Part shown: piece by piece, positions 53,947-61,169 of the stretch | How the letters are laid out: each line of letters begins with the position of its first letter | How positions within the stretch are numbered: position 1 is the first letter of the stretch | Origin: Nitrosopumilus oxyclinae | GTDB lineage: Archaea > Thermoproteota > Nitrososphaeria > Nitrososphaerales > Nitrosopumilaceae | Direction: 5' to 3' | DNA length: 64,000 nt | Assembly (NCBI RefSeq): GCF_013407165.1 | Contig: NZ_CP026994.1 | Span: 682,001-746,000 of the forward strand | Made by a program: the position numbers and the translations under genes | Notes under the pieces: generated by a model | Told to the model about the DNA's origin: nothing | Seen by the model: only the letters and a program-made list of their open reading frames with translations | Database searches by the model: none

Positions 53947-54993
53947 CTATATTGTTGATTCCACTGGGATGGAAATTTTCTTTTTTGCAACTTTGACTGC
54001 GATAATTCCCATTATGGCTCCAGGTATGGCCATAAATCCTAGATTTATCGCCAATGTCTCTGCAAATTCTGGTAGTAATGTATATCCTGAGACTCCATTA
54101 AATACGTAAAATTGAATAAATGACATTCCGACCAAAGGCATACTATACACCAAAAACACTGCACCAACTAATGCCCCTGCAATTTCTTCTTTGAATTTAC
54201 CAATTTTGATTTTATTATTGATAATTCCATCAGCAACTAATGCAATTATCATTGGAACTGCAAACCATGGAAGATATCCCCACAATGCAGTGGCTGGAAT
54301 GACATTTGCAGTTACATTGAGAATTATCAGTCCTGCAGCTGATACACTAGCCCATCCAAATTTTTTCATGGATTTTGCAGCTCCCCAGAAAATTAATGTG
54401 CAGAAAAACGGCATGGTGACTGCAAGAATAATTCCTGCAACATATGGATCCGGATTCAAGTTCATTGTTTCACCTTTAGAAATTGGCAAGGTAAATTGAA
54501 AAATAAATGCAATTACGATAAACCATAATGCTGAAAATCCAACTGTGATTGAAGGTTTTGTCACTTTGAAATTGTATTGAATCATTCTTGTTAATCCTAT
54601 GACAATTCCAACTGACTGTATCAAAATCCCAGTAATTAGGGTCAAGTGTGTTGGACTGAGTAATCCATCTGTTCCAAATAGTTCATGCCATAGATAATCT
54701 CCAGGACCTGCAACAACCTGGATTACGCTACCAATTATGATTAATTTTAATCCCAAAGAAAATGATTTGCGGAGAATTTCTTTATCTTTAACAATCATTC
54801 CCAATGCTGTAATTGCTGCAATCAGCGATATTCCAACTCCAGAATATAACACTGCGTGAGGTGGTGTGAAAAATGATTCAGGCGCACCCAATGCGTGACT
54901 AGTAATGTCCCAACTTCCTCCCCATATCTCTAAAACACTACCAAATAATGAAATAATTAAAACAACCGTCAGTATTTTTGGTGTCAATTTCAT
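53947..54993 (-). CDS. polytopic membrane protein with duplicated Asp/His motif
   Basis: The 348-aa protein has about ten membrane helices. Two related loops stand out: WDITSHALGAPESFFTPPHA near residue 30 and DYLWHELFGTDGLLSPTHLT near residue 105. Each has Asp, His and a (S/T)P-x-H group. The repeated charged residues next to membrane helices suggest a metal or cofactor site (inference). No family name is recognised. ATG 54993 is preferred to TTG 55005. There is no obvious operon partner. Confidence 0.65.
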   Translation of the reverse strand: MKLTPKILTVVLIISLFGSVLEIWGGSWDITSHALGAPESFFTPPHAVLYSGVGISLIAAITALGMIVKDKEILRKSFSLGLKLIIIGSVIQVVAGPGDYLWHELFGTDGLLSPTHLTLITGILIQSVGIVIGLTRMIQYNFKVTKPSITVGFSALWFIVIAFIFQFTLPISKGETMNLNPDPYVAGIILAVTMPFFCTLIFWGAAKSMKKFGWASVSAAGLIILNVTANVIPATALWGYLPWFAVPMIIALVADGIINNKIKIGKFKEEIAGALVGAVFLVYSMPLVGMSFIQFYVFNGVSGYTLLPEFAETLAINLGFMAIPGAIMGIIAVKVAKKKISIPVESTI

Positions 54994-55042
54994 ATTACAA
55001 GACAAAAAAGTATCTTTATCAATATTGTGAATTAAAAAATAA

Positions 55043-55063
55043 TGCTTTAGATTGTCTAAAGCA
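55043..55063. other. perfect 9-bp hairpin
   Basis: TGCTTTAGA-TTG-TCTAAAGCA folds with a 3-nt loop. It stands in a 465-bp gene-free stretch (55006-55470) that also holds the 13-bp tandem repeat and a second hairpin. Between them (55064-55243) I see no convincing gene. Confidence 0.4.
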
Positions 55064-55243
55064 GTTCGTCAGTGCTATTGGGTTTCTCCAGTTTACACCA
55101 ACAGTTAGGGCTGCAAATGTTTCCAGGCAATTTATTCGTCTGACACTAGCCAAGAAAGGCCGATTGCTTCTTCCCAATTTTGTTGATTATTGTTATCTTC
55201 CATAATGTATCATTGGAGAATTTTCTATTTAACGAAGATGAAC

Positions 55244-55373
55244 GATTTCTCAGTACGATTTCTCAGTACGATTTCTCAGTACGATTTCTCAGTACGATTT
55301 CTCAGTACGATTTCTCAGTACGATTTCTCAGTACGATTTCTCAGTACGATTTCTCAGTACGATTTCTCAGTAC
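55244..55373. repeat. 13-bp tandem repeat GATTTCTCAGTAC, 10 exact copies
   Basis: Ten identical, head-to-tail copies with no spacer run from 55244 to 55373. The unit is not a multiple of three, so it is not a coding repeat. It has no CRISPR spacing. GTAC at each junction is self-complementary. The function is unknown. Confidence 0.95.
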
Positions 55374-55431
55374 GAAAGAGTAGTAATGCATTATATTCAA
55401 ATTAAATAATTACTGTTACCCGACCATACCT

Positions 55432-55472
55432 GGTGATGATTCAATCCTAGAATTTTTGAATCTCACCTTTTT
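55432..55472 (+). terminator. 12-bp bulged hairpin followed by T5
   Basis: GGTGA plus GATTCAA pair with TTGAATC plus TCACC (one bulged T, loop of 11 nt), then TTTTT. It looks like an intrinsic terminator on the plus strand. It also lies directly downstream of the leftward gene ending at 55471, for which it lacks a T-run. No plus-strand gene precedes it except the repeat region. Confidence 0.45.
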
Positions 55473-55938
55473 AATTCTGAGAGTTTGCAGTTTTCTCGTA
55501 ATAGTATTCTTGCCTTTTCAAATCTTTTTCAGAAATAATTCGGCATTTTCGCATTGGAACTAGTCGTGAAATTTGCTCATATGTGTTCATGTCTCTGACA
55601 TCTGCAGCATATGCAATTTGTAATAGTGGTGGTTTTTCTATAATCATTGGTTTTGCCTGTTCATATCCTCCACTCTGTCTCATACCCGTTCGAAACAATC
55701 CTAGATGACTGTTATTTTTTGAAATTTGAGGATCCTGATAACAACAAATTGCAAATTCATCATTTTCTTTCTCAATGATAGTTAATCTCGTAAATTTATC
55801 ACTCCAATCTTCAATCTCTTTGGCAATGGCTAGTGCCTCATTTTTGTCCTCAAAAACTGTGGATACTACCAATCTATCTTTTTCATAAGCCCAAGAAATT
55901 CCGTAAAAATTGTTCTTCCATGTAATATCTAAAGACAT
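55471..55938 (-). CDS. hypothetical protein
   Basis: The 155-aa protein is beta-rich at the start (SLDITWKNNFYGISWAYEKD, then RLVVSTVFEDKNEALAIAKE). It has FAICCYQDPQISKNNSHLGL and IAYAADVRDMNTYEQISRLV later. No family is recognised. Confidence 0.5.
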   Translation of the reverse strand: MSLDITWKNNFYGISWAYEKDRLVVSTVFEDKNEALAIAKEIEDWSDKFTRLTIIEKENDEFAICCYQDPQISKNNSHLGLFRTGMRQSGGYEQAKPMIIEKPPLLQIAYAADVRDMNTYEQISRLVPMRKCRIISEKDLKRQEYYYEKTANSQN

Positions 55939-56004
55939 GTTTTCATCTGATGTCTATTCAAATTAATGCTTTCTAATTCTTTAGTCTAAATAAAAAAAAC
56001 TAAT

Positions 56005-56253
56005 CTAGCACTGTTTTTCACATTCACATTGTCTACTAGTAAACAAATTCTTGAATGCTTCAAATCTTGACTGTCCAATTACTGGTTTTTGTCTTCCGAC
56101 AATTTTGAATAGATTGATTCCAGTCTCAGAGCTAGTTCCCTTTAGTGCCCAGGATCCATTCTTCATTAGATATGGTTTTGGATTGTTCATTGACACTTTC
56201 TTTTTTGCTTTGATATCATATGCCTCTATTGTTGACATGAGCCATGATGGCAA
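56005..56253 (-). CDS. DUF5679-like protein lacking the zinc cysteines
   Basis: The 82-aa protein carries AYDIKAKKKVSMNNPKPYLM and then KNGSWALKGTSSETGINLFK. This lines up with the zinc-ribbon family DUF5679, which as I recall reads AYCVKC...NP...MKNG...KGTCPVCG..MF. All four zinc cysteines are replaced here (Asp, Ala, Ser, Thr). The C-terminus instead has QCECEKQC. It may be a metal-free fold or have moved its site. Confidence 0.55.
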   Translation of the reverse strand: MPSWLMSTIEAYDIKAKKKVSMNNPKPYLMKNGSWALKGTSSETGINLFKIVGRQKPVIGQSRFEAFKNLFTSRQCECEKQC

Positions 56254-56345
56254 AATTCGTATTACAGATTTAAAGTGAGTTTTTTCTCAGTGTTAAGCTT
56301 AAAAATAATATTTCTTTATGCCTGTTTTAATTTTACAAAAATAAA

Positions 56346-56492
56346 TTATTGTGTGATTGGGCTTATCTCACAATCACACTCTTCTCGTTTTCCACAGTAT
56401 GGACAGTTGCAGTTGCAATAAATCAGGGCAACGCCGCATGTTCTGCATTTTGTATACTCTGCAAAGTCATCGTTCATGGTATTATTTGGCAT
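56346..56492 (-). CDS. small Cys-rich zinc protein (48 aa)
   Basis: The frame encodes MPNNTMNDDFAEYTKCRTCG, then VALIYCNCNCPYCGKREECD and CEISPITQ. Eight cysteines in CxxC, CxC and CxxC groups strongly suggest metal binding. The gene is leftward and unrecognised. Confidence 0.6.
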   Translation of the reverse strand: MPNNTMNDDFAEYTKCRTCGVALIYCNCNCPYCGKREECDCEISPITQ

Positions 56493-56616
56493 GATGAATT
56501 GATAAATTAAACGTGGCAAATTCTAAAAATTAGTTTTATTATTTTCATTTTACTAAACAAATGTTTAAAAAATCATTACATGATCTTTTATATCTCGAGC
56601 CTGAATGATTATTGAC

Positions 56617-56683
56617 GCCTTCGTTTAGTGGTCTATGCATGCTATAAACGACCACTATTCCAAGACGTTGGTTATCTCTTTTT
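56617..56683 (+). ncRNA. candidate small RNA with tRNA-5'-half-like sequence
   Basis: TTTATATC at 56587-56594 would start transcription near 56617, and TTTTT at 56679-56683 could end it. The segment has two interleaved complementary pairs. TCGTTTA (56621) pairs with TAAACGA (56645). TAGTGGTC (56626) pairs with GACCACTA (56650). GTTTAGTGGTCTATGCATG resembles the 5' part of tRNA-Asp/Glu, but there is no anticodon or T arm. It could instead be a 3' structure of the leftward gene at 56672. Confidence 0.4.
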
Positions 56684-56818
56684 CAATAATGCTTCTTCAG
56701 GAGTTTTCTCTTTGTTTGATTCCCAATGCCAATTATGATGTTTCTTCCAATGGGTTTCTAATTTTTCAGTAGTTGGCTCTTTTCCTAATGGAGTACCGCA
56801 TAATTTACACTGTATCAT
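56672..56818 (-). CDS. small zinc-finger protein (48 aa)
   Basis: The frame reads MIQCKLCGTPLGKEPTTEKL, then ETHWKKHHNWHWESNKEKTP and EEALLKKR. C-x2-C with H-x3-HH gives a C2H2-like finger. GAGGT lies 5 nt before the ATG, a good ribosome-binding site. Confidence 0.65.
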   Translation of the reverse strand: MIQCKLCGTPLGKEPTTEKLETHWKKHHNWHWESNKEKTPEEALLKKR

Positions 56819-56918
56819 TTTTTACCTCTTTTTGCTTTTTCTTTTTTGGTTTTATTATGGGATGACATTGCACTGGTAAATTTTCATCATCCATGCATTT
56901 TGTACTGATAATTTAGAA

Positions 56919-57275
56919 TTAAGAGTTTTCTTTTTTTGGTTTGGGTTTTACTTTGGATTTTTTATTTTTATCTTGATATTTCTGCTTTTTTCTTTTTTGC
57001 TCTAAATCTAATATTGAATATGTTTTTCCCATTTCACATAGTTTCATTTCACCTGTATGATCATCATGAATTGATTCAAAGGAACCGCTGGATAATAATT
57101 CGCCCACAATACTCCATGCCATGTCTTCAGATACGTCAAACTTGTATGATATGGTTGAAACTTTGGTAAAGTATCCATTTTGAGAATTCCTCTTTACAAA
57201 ACTTTCTACCTTTTGCTCTGCTGTCAATGATAGTTCTCTTTTTTTAAAATTTCTATATGGTTTTCTCTCAGACAT
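56919..57275 (-). CDS. winged-helix-like basic protein
   Basis: The 118-aa protein has a probable winged helix at ~20-80 (NGYFTKVSTISYKFDVSEDM, then AWSIVGELLSSGSFESIHDD). A Lys-rich tail follows (KKQKYQDKNKKSKVKPKPKK). DNA binding is likely (inference). It is leftward, 32 nt after the 221-aa protein. Confidence 0.55.
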   Translation of the reverse strand: MSERKPYRNFKKRELSLTAEQKVESFVKRNSQNGYFTKVSTISYKFDVSEDMAWSIVGELLSSGSFESIHDDHTGEMKLCEMGKTYSILDLEQKRKKQKYQDKNKKSKVKPKPKKENS

Positions 57276-57307
57276 TATCTCATTATCCCTTTATCTTGTA
57301 TTTTAGC

Positions 57308-57973
57308 TCAATCCTTTGAATGTAATGTGTCCGGATCATTGTTGCCTGGCAAATATTTATCTCCTAACTTGTTTTGCATTCTCTCATCAAATTCTTCTTG
57401 CAATCGTGTGAGGTATAGTTCAGCTTCTGTTTCATCATCTGGAATTCCAGTATCTGTATTGAAATTAAATCCAGTTGCCAGATGATAAAACTCCTCAAAG
57501 AATTCTTTACAGTCAATTACATCTGCTTTTTCATCTATAGTTACTACTAGAGCCTCGTTTTCTATTCTAAAATTAAGGCAAACTTCCTCCTCTATCATAA
57601 TATCTGCCATAACTGACATGAGATAAACCACGTATTTTGAGTCTAATTTGCCTTGGTCTTTATTTGAAATCCATAATTCGTAGCCGTCCAGAAAATTATC
57701 AAATGTCCTAACTACTATATCTCGAATAAACACATCAGGATTTGCCATTTTTGTATTCCATGATTCAAAACTATTGGGTTCTGCATAGACTGTATCAAAA
57801 GTTAATTCCTCATTTAGTTGCTCAAACTCCCAAATCTGTTTGTTAGTCCACATTGGGGAGTATTCTTGAATTAATTTTTTGGTACTTTGATTCAATGAAA
57901 TTTGTGTTTTTTTCTTCTGTTTAATCTTATCTTGACCTAGTTTATTCCTGATTTGAGAAATTCTATGGTGCAT
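57308..57973 (-). CDS. hypothetical protein
   Basis: The 221-aa protein has a basic N-terminus (NKLGQDKIKQKKKTQISLNQ). An acidic alpha/beta body follows (VFIRDIVVRTFDNFLDGYEL, then EFFEEFYHLATGFNFNTDTG). No motif is recognised. It overlaps the upstream zinc-protein gene by 37 nt, which is long, so the true start may be further in. Confidence 0.5.
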   Translation of the reverse strand: MHHRISQIRNKLGQDKIKQKKKTQISLNQSTKKLIQEYSPMWTNKQIWEFEQLNEELTFDTVYAEPNSFESWNTKMANPDVFIRDIVVRTFDNFLDGYELWISNKDQGKLDSKYVVYLMSVMADIMIEEEVCLNFRIENEALVVTIDEKADVIDCKEFFEEFYHLATGFNFNTDTGIPDDETEAELYLTRLQEEFDERMQNKLGDKYLPGNNDPDTLHSKD

Positions 57974-58155
57974 TCAGCAAGTTCTTTACTTGAATGTTTT
58001 TTGATATCATGTTTGCAATTTGGACATATTCCTGACTCTTCTTCTGTAAATTCATCCCCTACTTGCTTCATACAGCATTCCATTAGTTCTTCAGTAGAAT
58101 GTGATTCCATTGCAAGTTTACACGTCGGACATTCAGTCAAAGTTGAATTCTTCAA
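57937..58155 (-). CDS. tandem-duplicated zinc-finger protein (72 aa)
   Basis: Two copies of one motif are visible: CPTCKLAMESHSTEELMECC (~9-28) and CPNCKHDIKKHSSKELAECT (~44-63). Each has C-x2-C-x6-H and a later Cys in HS(T/S)xEL-x-EC, so each can bind one zinc. The internal duplication is clear. Function is unknown. Confidence 0.65.
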   Translation of the reverse strand: MKNSTLTECPTCKLAMESHSTEELMECCMKQVGDEFTEEESGICPNCKHDIKKHSSKELAECTIEFLKSGIN

Positions 58156-58201
58156 AACTTTGTTGTTATTAAATTATATTTGATTTTGCAAATGGTCTGA
58201 T

Positions 58202-58456
58202 ATGTCAATTATTGATAAATTTCAAAACACATTACATTGCATGTGTAAAGAAGATGTAATTTTTGAAATTATAGATGATGTTGAATGTGATTGGGGAATT
58301 CACACTGTAATTCAATGTCCAAAATGTGAAGAATTGTTTTCAATTGATTGTGGATGTCCTGCTTTTCAAGATGTTATGAAATTGACATTGTTAAATCAAA
58401 ATTTATTTTCAGATGAGCAAAACTCTAACTATTTGAAAAACTCTCATCCCAATTAA
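58202..58456 (+). CDS. small zinc-ribbon protein
   Basis: The 84-aa protein has HCMCKEDVIFEIIDDVECDW and HTVIQCPKCEELFSIDCGCP, a set of Cys pairs fitting one or two zinc sites. The C-terminus is helical and hydrophilic. No family is recognised. Confidence 0.6.
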   Translation: MSIIDKFQNTLHCMCKEDVIFEIIDDVECDWGIHTVIQCPKCEELFSIDCGCPAFQDVMKLTLLNQNLFSDEQNSNYLKNSHPN

Positions 58457-58477
58457 AATTCTGGGCCACAGATAAAA

Positions 58478-58514
58478 TTGGTAATCAATGTCGAGTGCGT
58501 TAGGCGATTACCAA
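58478..58514. other. perfect 9-bp inverted repeat, 19-nt loop
   Basis: TTGGTAATC (58478-58486) pairs with GATTACCAA (58506-58514). It begins 22 nt after the preceding stop. No T-run follows, so it may be a 3' structure or a binding site. Confidence 0.35.
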
Positions 58515-58670
58515 CATCCAGCTATTCTATGGCAATGATTCTAATTCGATAATTCTTTTAAAATAAAAAAAGTATGAAAAAGTTGATTTAGTTTATCAAA
58601 AAATTCAATTGAGCCTGATTCTATTAATTTAATGGAAAGTTTTAGGTACTCCAATTAGTTTAACTGATTA

Positions 58671-59570
58671 TTGAAAACAATAGTTGTGTTAATTGTATTT
58701 TTAGTGGGTTTTGGATATGCGTGGTATGCTGATTTACTCCCGTTTAACACTGAAACTAGTAAGGGACTTTCGCCATCCATTGAAAATCTTCAACAAATAT
58801 CAAATGTAGTGACATCTAAAGATCATCAGATTATTTACTATTCTTTTGAAGATGTCCCTGATGTTCCAGATAAACAGATTCCAATTGATGCATTAAAAAA
58901 AGCGTTAGATACTTGGGAGGAATATAATCCTAATTTAGAATTTATAGAATCTAAAAATTCTAACATTGAAATAAAATGGCAAAAATATGCATCCTCTACT
59001 CATACCGGTTTAGCAACATGCAATACTGTTTTGTTTGGAATTCTAAGTCACTGCATATTGGATATATCCATTGGTGCACAAGATTGTAATTCTAACTTTG
59101 TTCAAAATGATGAAAATATGGTTGTAAATATTTTGATGCATGAAATTGGACATACGATGGGGTTGGGTCATACTAGTGAGAAAAATCACTTGATGTATTC
59201 TACTGAATCTCCGCAAATTGATTATAACACTAAAGGATATTCTATCCCTGAAAGATTTGAAGAATTGTACGTTGGACAAAAATTATTACTATCTGAAGAA
59301 AAAGAAATTGAATCTCAAATTAAATTGTTAGATGATAAAATTGCACGTGAACAATCACAATATGATGAATACTATAAACAGTATGAATTTTATGAAGGAA
59401 AGACTCTACCTCCAAAAGAATTTGAAAAAGCTCAACAAGCTCATGACAAATTAAATAAACAAGCAGAAAAAGTAAATGACTTGATTGATCAACAAAATGA
59501 ATTAATTGAACAAATCAATGAAATATTGAATCAGCTTGGATGCAATCCTAATTTTGAAATTTTATCTTAA
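58671..59570 (+). CDS. matrixin-like zinc metalloprotease with coiled-coil tail
   Basis: The 299-aa protein starts at TTG with a membrane-anchor or signal segment (IVVLIVFLVGFGYAWYADLL). The catalytic MHEIGHTMGLGHTSEKNHLM at ~160-180 (HExxHxxGxxH with a Met after) follows. Its C-terminal ~95 residues are a charged coiled coil (SEEKEIESQIKLLDDKIARE and onward), absent from the matrixin at 35911. Four Cys are present (TCNT, HCIL, DCNS, GCNP). It likely acts at the outer face. Confidence 0.78.
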   Translation: MKTIVVLIVFLVGFGYAWYADLLPFNTETSKGLSPSIENLQQISNVVTSKDHQIIYYSFEDVPDVPDKQIPIDALKKALDTWEEYNPNLEFIESKNSNIEIKWQKYASSTHTGLATCNTVLFGILSHCILDISIGAQDCNSNFVQNDENMVVNILMHEIGHTMGLGHTSEKNHLMYSTESPQIDYNTKGYSIPERFEELYVGQKLLLSEEKEIESQIKLLDDKIAREQSQYDEYYKQYEFYEGKTLPPKEFEKAQQAHDKLNKQAEKVNDLIDQQNELIEQINEILNQLGCNPNFEILS

Positions 59571-59648
59571 TTATCCAAACAACAAAACTAATCCTACAAT
59601 TAATGCAGCTACTGAAATTCCCATCCATATGTAGAATTTTTTCATCAT
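59571..59648 (-). CDS. single-helix membrane microprotein (25 aa)
   Basis: The frame reads MMKKFYIWMGISVAALIVGL and VLLFG: a basic start and one transmembrane helix. CTATTAATC lies about 31 nt upstream, and GAGG precedes the ATG. It ends exactly at the stop of the convergent matrixin gene. Confidence 0.5.
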   Translation of the reverse strand: MMKKFYIWMGISVAALIVGLVLLFG

Positions 59649-59690
59649 GGATAGCCTCTAAATTGTCTGAGATTAATAGTTTAGAATTAT

Positions 59691-59770
59691 GAAAGCAAGC
59701 AAATTTGATATCTTATCATCGGCCCTTTGGGGGTTACAGTAGATATCAAATCCGCAATCATCTTGCTTTC
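59691..59770. ncRNA. 80-nt strongly structured intergenic element
   Basis: GAAAGCAAG (59691) pairs with CTTGCTTTC (59762). ATTTGATATC (59703) pairs with GATATCAAAT (59742), nested inside, with 3 nt and 10 nt joining. The apical loop holds CCC-TTTG-GGG. Both stems are perfect. No coding frame explains it. It lies in the 462-bp gap 59649-60110, whose middle part (59771-59977) shows nothing recognisable. Strand is undecided. Confidence 0.45.
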
Positions 59771-59977
59771 AATATTTGTAATGATTGGTATTTTGAAAAA
59801 TTCATAAAATTGACCATGTCTTGTATTTTGATCAAAAAGGGTTGAAAAAGTGATCCATTACCCACTCCTGCAATGTTGAGCCTGATGTTTGAAAAATTCC
59901 ATGCATGAATAATTTTGTTCAATTTGCACACACGTTTTCTTTTAGTCTAATCTGCTAAATCAATTACAGAGTCATCT

Positions 59978-60038
59978 GTTTGACGGCGTCATACATTTGC
60001 CTTAATTGACCATACCTAGAATTCCTTTGCCGTCAAAC
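59978..60038 (+). ncRNA. 61-nt stem-loop, candidate small RNA or terminator
   Basis: GTTTGACGGC (59978-59987) pairs perfectly with GCCGTCAAAC (60029-60038). The 41-nt loop contains GACCATACCTAGAATT, part of which recurs at 55422-55454. ACTCTTTTC follows. The next gene starts 72 nt downstream. Confidence 0.4.
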
Positions 60039-60110
60039 ACTCTTTTCTAATAATAAATTCACACCTAAAAAATAAAGAATAATTTTATTCTCATAGAAAT
60101 ACGGCTAGAT

Positions 60111-60647
60111 ATGGGTGAAAAAACAACTTTGGAATGGACTTCTAATTTTGCCCTTTCGTGGTCTGATTTTCAAGCAGAATCAAATCCTGCCGTGTTTGAA
60201 GACAGTCATAGTGTAATAAAATATAGATTCACTTGGGTTGTGGATTCAGAAATAGTTGATAGAAATGTTGTTTTTCTAATTAATGACATTTCTCTTTTTG
60301 TAGAGTTTCATCCATTGTTATCTTGGGTACGACAATCTGATGCAAATGAATCATTGCTAAATCATGAACAAGGAAATTTTGACTTGGCTGAACTAGTAAA
60401 ACGTGAAAATATGGTACATCTGCAAGAACAATTTTACAAAAAACATTTTTCAACTCGAGGTCAAAATGATGAACAACGAAAACAATTTGCAAAAGAAGAT
60501 TCTGGTAAAATGATTAATGAACAGGTGGAAAAATTACAAAATCTCTTCAATGAACGATCTCAGAAATATCAAAACGATACAAATTATGGAAAGAATTTTG
60601 AGGAACAATCAAAATACGATCTGATTTTTAAACAATTGCATACATGA
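60111..60647 (+). CDS. DUF922-like protein with degenerate HExxH (HExxN)
   Basis: The 178-aa protein has NFALSWSDFQAESNP near the start and SLLNHEQGNFDLAELVKREN near ~80-100. These match the DUF922 pattern of W-x-DF and HEQxHFDxAE, as I recall it. The second metal His is Asn here, so peptidase activity is doubtful. A charged helical C-terminus follows. There is no signal peptide, so it is probably cytoplasmic. Confidence 0.6.
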   Translation: MGEKTTLEWTSNFALSWSDFQAESNPAVFEDSHSVIKYRFTWVVDSEIVDRNVVFLINDISLFVEFHPLLSWVRQSDANESLLNHEQGNFDLAELVKRENMVHLQEQFYKKHFSTRGQNDEQRKQFAKEDSGKMINEQVEKLQNLFNERSQKYQNDTNYGKNFEEQSKYDLIFKQLHT

Positions 60648-60763
60648 TTTGTTTTACATGGATAATCTATTTGTAATTTATGTAAAAGTAAATTATATTT
60701 CAATTCAACTATGATGGATTATCAGAATTTAATTTAAATTATATTGAAAATAAATGGTATTTA

Positions 60764-60790
60764 TAAAAAAATCAACTATGGATTTTTTTA
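60764..60790. terminator. 10-bp A/T hairpin between convergent genes
   Basis: TAAAAAAATC-AACTATG-GATTTTTTTA is a perfect stem. It can act in both directions, ending in a T-run on each strand, 24 nt from the end of the leftward gene at 60814. Confidence 0.45.
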
Positions 60791-60813
60791 TTGTATGCTA
60801 TATCTTTGAATAA

Positions 60814-61110
60814 TTATGTTCTATTTTCTATAATTTTATTTTCAGGAACCGAATTAATGTAATTTACCAGACTTCTATAATATTTTAAATGGAAATTTAA
60901 ATCTCTTATTTCTGTCTGCTTTAATTCTTCAAGTTCTGGACCGAAATCTGTTTTGTTTGTTTCAATGTGATTTAATGTATTTTCATTTACTTCAATCATA
61001 TGGAAAAGACTGTGTAATACTTCTCCTTTTGTGAGTGTTTTATCACATGATTTTTCCAATAAAGTTTCAACCCAATCCATATAATTTGTAAAAATAATTC
61101 TTATATCCAC
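60814..61110 (-). CDS. hypothetical protein
   Basis: The 98-aa helical protein (IRIIFTNYMDWVETLLEKSC, then EVLHSLFHMIEVNENTLNHI) resembles a four-helix bundle in pattern. No motif or membrane segment is seen. Confidence 0.5.
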   Translation of the reverse strand: MDIRIIFTNYMDWVETLLEKSCDKTLTKGEVLHSLFHMIEVNENTLNHIETNKTDFGPELEELKQTEIRDLNFHLKYYRSLVNYINSVPENKIIENRT

Positions 61111-61169
61111 TCCAGAATTTGAAATATTCTGACCTTTGCTCTATTTTTTTTTAGTCTAGGCTTGAAAAT

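Noticed and set aside
54978-55205. Plus-strand frame of 75 aa beside the membrane-protein gene
   Set aside because: It starts inside the opposite gene's start region, crosses a hairpin and has no domain or promoter. Treated as chance.
55244-55373. CRISPR array
   Set aside because: Copies are directly adjacent, only 13 bp long and without spacers; no cas genes are present.
55180-55405. Reading frames through the 13-bp repeat
   Set aside because: The unit length is not a multiple of three, and the frames simply translate the repeat in rotating phases. No start signal is convincing.
55430-55480. C/D-box RNA with GTGATGA and CTGA
   Set aside because: There is only one box pair about 36 nt apart, without D' and C'. 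The segment is better explained as a hairpin with a T-run.
56617-56683. Intact tRNA gene
   Set aside because: D-arm-like sequence only; there is no anticodon stem, T arm with GTTC or acceptor pairing.
56805-56894. 29-aa basic frame on the minus strand
   Set aside because: It overlaps the start of the C2H2-like gene by 14 nt and is low-complexity Lys-rich. Evidence is too weak.
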